This document shows positions 13,195 to 16,054 of a DNA stretch of 16,054 nucleotides, in pieces (position 1 is the first letter of the stretch; every line of letters starts with the position of its first letter). Under the pieces are notes generated by a model. The model was not told the origin of the DNA, made no database searches, and worked only from the letters and a program-made list of their open reading frames with translations. The translations under genes were made by a program, and so were the position numbers. This stretch comes from an uncultured Lachnospiraceae bacterium (lineage in GTDB: Bacteria > Bacillota > Clostridia > Lachnospirales > Lachnospiraceae): contig CAJUQB010000028.1 of the NCBI GenBank assembly GCA_910588285.1, forward strand, positions 3,948 to 20,001, given 5' to 3'.

Positions 13195-16054
13195 TTATCT
13201 TGGAACCTCAACCATAATATACGCTTCCACAATATCCAGCTCCTGGATATCATTAAAGCCTTCAAATACAAGGCCGCACTCATAGCCTGCCCGAACTTCC
13301 TTCACATCATCCTTAAAACGCTTCAGGGATGCAAGATTTCCCTCAAACAGCTGCTGGCCCTCCCGGGTAATCCGTACCATACAGCCTCTCTGGAAAATAC
13401 CGTCCAAAACATAGGAACCTGCGATATTCCCCACGCCGGAGGCCTTGAAGATCTGGCGCACCTCACAGTGGCCGATAACCTTCTCCTCAAAGATGGGATC
13501 CAGCATTCCCTTCATGGCTGCCTGCACATCCTCAATGGCATTGTAGATCACCTTGTACAGCCGAAGATCTACGCCCTCCCGCTCTGCAGTGGCCTTTGCC
13601 TGGGCATCCGGACGGACATTGAATCCGATAATGATCGCATTGGATGCAGAGGCCAGGCTCACGTCGGATTCGTTGATGGCGCCTACGCCGCCATGGATCA
13701 CCTTGACCACAACCTCCTCGTTGGACAGCTTCACCAGGCTCTGCTTTACTGCCTCCACGGAGCCCTGAACATCTGCCTTCACAATGATGCCAAGCTCCTT
13801 CACATTGCCGGACTGAATCTGGGAGAACAGATCATCTAAGGACATCTTTGCCTTGGTATCCTCCAGAAGCTTCTCCTTGCTCTGGGAGATAAAGGTATCG
13901 GCAAAGCTCTTGGCCTCCTTCTCCGATTCTGTGGATACAAAGACCTCGCCGGCATTTGGCACGTTGTTCAGTCCTAAGATCTCCACCGGTGTGGAGGGGC
14001 CTGCCTCCTTCACCCTGCGGCCCTTGTCGTCGATCATGGCACGGACCTTTCCGCTGCAGCTTCCCGCTGCGATGGGCTGGCCTACCTTCAAGGTCCCCTT
14101 CTGCACCAGAACGGTGGCCACGGCTCCGCGGCCCTTATCCAGCTGTGCTTCAATGACAAGTCCTCTTGCCAGACGCTTCTTGTTGGCCTTCAGCTCCATC
14201 ACCTCAGCAGTCAGAAGAATCATTTCCAGCAGGTTGTCAAGGCCCTCATGGGTATGTGCCGACACCGGACAGAATACCGTGCTTCCGCCCCAGTCCTCGG
14301 GGATCAGCTCGTATTCGGACAGCTCCTGCTTCACCCGCTCAATATTGGCGCTGGGCTTGTCGATCTTGTTGATCGCCACAATAATCTCTACCCCTGCCGC
14401 CTTGGCATGGCTGATGGCCTCCACGGTCTGAGGCATTACGCCGTCGTCGGCAGCTACCACCAGAATGGCTATATCCGTAGAATTGGCCCCGCGCATACGC
14501 ATGGCGGTAAAGGCCTCATGTCCCGGCGTATCCAGGAAGGTGATCTTCTCACCGTTGCATTCCACCATATAGGCGCCGATATGCTGTGTGATGCCGCCCG
14601 CCTCACGGTCGATCACATTGGTATCACGGATCGCATCCAGCAGAGAGGTCTTGCCATGGTCTACATGGCCCATAACACAGACTACCGGGGGACGCTTCAC
14701 CATGGTGCTCTCGTCCTCCTCGTCTTCCTTCAGAAGCTCCTCAATGACATCCACCTTTTCTTCCATCTCGCAGATACAGTTAAATTCAAGGGCAATCTCC
14801 TCTGCCTGAGCATACTCGATCTCCTGGTTGACAGTGGCCATAATGCCCTGCAGGAACAGCTTCTTCACGATGACAGATGCCTGTACCTTCATCTTATCTG
14901 CCAGCTCCTTAATGGTCAGCTTCTCCGGCAGCACCAGAGTCTTGATTACATCCTCTTCCTTCTTCTCCTGTACCGGCTGCGGCTGCGGCTTGCGTTTCTT
15001 GCCGCCGTTCTTCTCCAGGTTCACAAAGCGTTCCTGCTTCTCCTGACGCTTATTATTGCGGTCACGCTCCTGCTTCTGGCCTCCGCCTCTGCGGTTATCC
15101 CTGGATTCCTTCCTGGGCTCCTCAGATGCCGGAGCACTCTGATTCATCTTGGTAATCTCCTGCTCTAGCCGATTCCTTGATTCCTTCGGGCGATTGCTAT
15201 TGAATCTCTGACCGCCCTTATCACCCTGCGGGCGATTGCCACCCGGGCGGCTGTTTTGGAAATTGCGGTTATTATTCCTTTCACCTTCATTGCGTTCTCC
15301 TCTGCCTCCTGCCGGCCTTGCCCCTGCCGGGCGATCCTTGCGGCCTCCGCGGTCCATACGGTCCGTGCGCTCGGCACGGTTATCTGTACGCTGCTCGCTC
15401 CGATTGTCTGTACGCTGCTCACCTTTGGTATCTGTGCGCTGCTCGCTCCTGGCATCCTGCTGCTCGCTCCGATTGTCTGTGCGCTGGTCTAAGCGGCTCT
15501 GGCTGCTGCGCTCCCCACGGCTTCCCTGGGCCGGGCGTTCTGTGCGCTCGATCCGATCTCCAAGACTGGCACGGTCAATGCGCTCGATCCGATCTCCAAG
15601 GCTGGCACGGTCAATGCGCTCAATCCGATCTCCAAGACTGGCACGGTCAATGCGCTCGATCGGCTCCTTGGGTTCCTTCGGCTTTACCGGCTCCGGCTTT
15701 GGCGCCGGCTTCTTGCCGTCTGACAAAATCTTGTCGAATTTTGCCTTCACTGCCTCCGCACGTTCTGAAGCAGACCGCTGGGGCATCTGCGGACGGGACT
15801 GTCCTGCCTGGCCTCTTCCATCGGAACGCCCCTGACCCTGGCCTCTTCCATCGGAACGCCCCTGACCCTGGCCTCTTCCATCGGAACGTCCCTGGCCCTG
15901 GCCCCTTCCATCGGAACGCCCCTGACCCTGGCCCCTTCCATCTGGGCGTCCCTGGCCCTGGCCTCTTCCATCAGAACGTCCCTGACCCTGGCGCTGTCCC
16001 CGGTTCTGGTTGGAACGGCGTCCGCCCCCCAGCTTACTGTTCTGAGGATTAAAT
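13195..16054 (-). CDS. infB: Translation initiation factor IF-2, N-terminus outside the window
   Basis: The frame is open to the window edge, giving 952 visible residues; the ATG at 15786 is internal, since the same frame continues upstream with no stop. The N-terminal half is a long basic, disordered Gly/Arg/Gln region with three tandem-repeat families. Then come a helical IF2N domain (IKELADKMKVQASVIVKKL), the G domain with P-loop GHVDHGKT (14670-14647), DTPGHEAFTAMRMRGA, NKID and the SAHT segment, and then the C-terminal beta-barrel and fMet-tRNA-binding domains ending VEVPR. IF-2 is the GTPase that places initiator tRNA on the 30S subunit and drives subunit joining. The gene leads the visible operon. 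The GTPase core looks intact. Confidence 0.97.
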   Translation of the reverse strand, partial: FNPQNSKLGGGRRSNQNRGQRQGQGRSDGRGQGQGRPDGRGQGQGRSDGRGQGQGRSDGRGQGQGRSDGRGQGQGRSDGRGQAGQSRPQMPQRSASERAEAVKAKFDKILSDGKKPAPKPEPVKPKEPKEPIERIDRASLGDRIERIDRASLGDRIERIDRASLGDRIERTERPAQGSRGERSSQSRLDQRTDNRSEQQDARSEQRTDTKGEQRTDNRSEQRTDNRAERTDRMDRGGRKDRPAGARPAGGRGERNEGERNNNRNFQNSRPGGNRPQGDKGGQRFNSNRPKESRNRLEQEITKMNQSAPASEEPRKESRDNRRGGGQKQERDRNNKRQEKQERFVNLEKNGGKKRKPQPQPVQEKKEEDVIKTLVLPEKLTIKELADKMKVQASVIVKKLFLQGIMATVNQEIEYAQAEEIALEFNCICEMEEKVDVIEELLKEDEEDESTMVKRPPVVCVMGHVDHGKTSLLDAIRDTNVIDREAGGITQHIGAYMVECNGEKITFLDTPGHEAFTAMRMRGANSTDIAILVVAADDGVMPQTVEAISHAKAAGVEIIVAINKIDKPSANIERVKQELSEYELIPEDWGGSTVFCPVSAHTHEGLDNLLEMILLTAEVMELKANKKRLARGLVIEAQLDKGRGAVATVLVQKGTLKVGQPIAAGSCSGKVRAMIDDKGRRVKEAGPSTPVEILGLNNVPNAGEVFVSTESEKEAKSFADTFISQSKEKLLEDTKAKMSLDDLFSQIQSGNVKELGIIVKADVQGSVEAVKQSLVKLSNEEVVVKVIHGGVGAINESDVSLASASNAIIIGFNVRPDAQAKATAEREGVDLRLYKVIYNAIEDVQAAMKGMLDPIFEEKVIGHCEVRQIFKASGVGNIAGSYVLDGIFQRGCMVRITREGQQLFEGNLASLKRFKDDVKEVRAGYECGLVFEGFNDIQELDIVEAYIMVEVPR
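15370..15486 (-). repeat. 24-bp repeats in infB (EQRTDNRS units)
   Basis: Five consecutive units in frame, four of 24 bases and one of 21 bases, encode variants of QRTDNRSE. The units have diverged more than the other two repeat arrays in the gene. The family lies between the two other arrays and the IF2N domain. Confidence 0.85.
15544..15651 (-). repeat. 36-bp tandem array in infB (IERIDRASLGDR units)
   Basis: Three adjacent 36-base copies differ at only one or two positions and encode identical 12-residue units, IERIDRASLGDR in register. A partial fourth copy begins at 15652. The near identity points to recent expansion. Confidence 0.95.
15811..15990 (-). repeat. 30-bp tandem array in infB (GRSDGRGQGQ units)
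   Basis: Six adjacent 30-base copies encode the 10-residue unit GRSDGRGQGQ, with S to P in one copy. The array is rich in Gly, Arg and Gln. Most copy differences fall at third positions. All frames stay free of stops here, which creates long false frames on the other strand. Confidence 0.95.

Noticed and set aside
15544..15990. Regular repeats resembling a CRISPR array
   Set aside because: Units are directly adjacent with no unique spacers and all lie in frame within infB.
15318..16052. Long plus-strand frame with repeated FHRNAPDPG-like units
   Set aside because: It is the reverse complement of the infB tandem repeats, where all frames lack stops. The infB frame is supported by its link to the IF2 core.

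Overview
This 16 kb window comes from the chromosome of a low-to-medium GC Clostridia. A Lachnospiraceae member is most likely, judging from the infB-rbfA-nrnA-truB-ribF...rpsO-pnp order, the very long disordered N-terminus of IF2, the strong AGGAGG ribosome binding sites, and protein sequences that look clostridial. The family-level call is inference. Every gene I can support is on the minus strand, so the window is read from base 16054 down to base 1. I found no tRNA, rRNA, CRISPR array, insertion sequence or origin.

Region 1 (16054-9893) is a translation and RNA-maturation operon: infB (5' end outside the window), rbfA, an NrnA-type DHH phosphoesterase, truB and ribF. The genes are coupled by short or overlapping junctions, several of them ATGA. 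Na/Pi transporter and secreted NlpC/P60 genes (9896-7076) follow ribF, before rpsO and pnp. The NlpC/P60 gene has its own strong sigma-A type promoter. rpsO and pnp (6936-4503) have a separate extended -10 promoter, a structured leader that could be an S15 autoregulatory site, and a strong hairpin between the two genes.

Region 2 (4490-3617) is an AT-rich two-gene module, an MNT nucleotidyltransferase overlapping a HEPN protein. It is a toxin-antitoxin-like pair, preceded by a 12-bp perfect inverted repeat and closed by a Rho-independent terminator. It looks like an insertion between housekeeping and signalling genes.

Region 3 (3532-1) is a phospho-signalling operon: a membrane-anchored Hanks-type Ser/Thr kinase, a zinc-ribbon plus FHA protein, a PP2C phosphatase and an exported trypsin-like protease cut by the window edge. 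The kinase phosphorylates, the FHA protein reads phosphothreonine and may itself be a substrate, the phosphatase reverses the mark, and the protease would act outside the membrane. The roughly 200-nt leader holds a possible 13-codon leader peptide whose last codons overlap one arm of a terminator hairpin, so the operon may be controlled by translation-dependent attenuation.

The points most worth a second look are: (1) truB is interrupted by one in-frame TGA where relatives often have Cys, yet the reading frame beyond it is intact and carries a 36-bp duplication whose copies differ almost only silently; (2) the leader-peptide attenuator of the kinase operon; (3) three separate tandem-repeat families in the IF2 N-terminus; (4) the MNT-HEPN module with its inverted repeat; (5) the rpsO leader pseudoknot.
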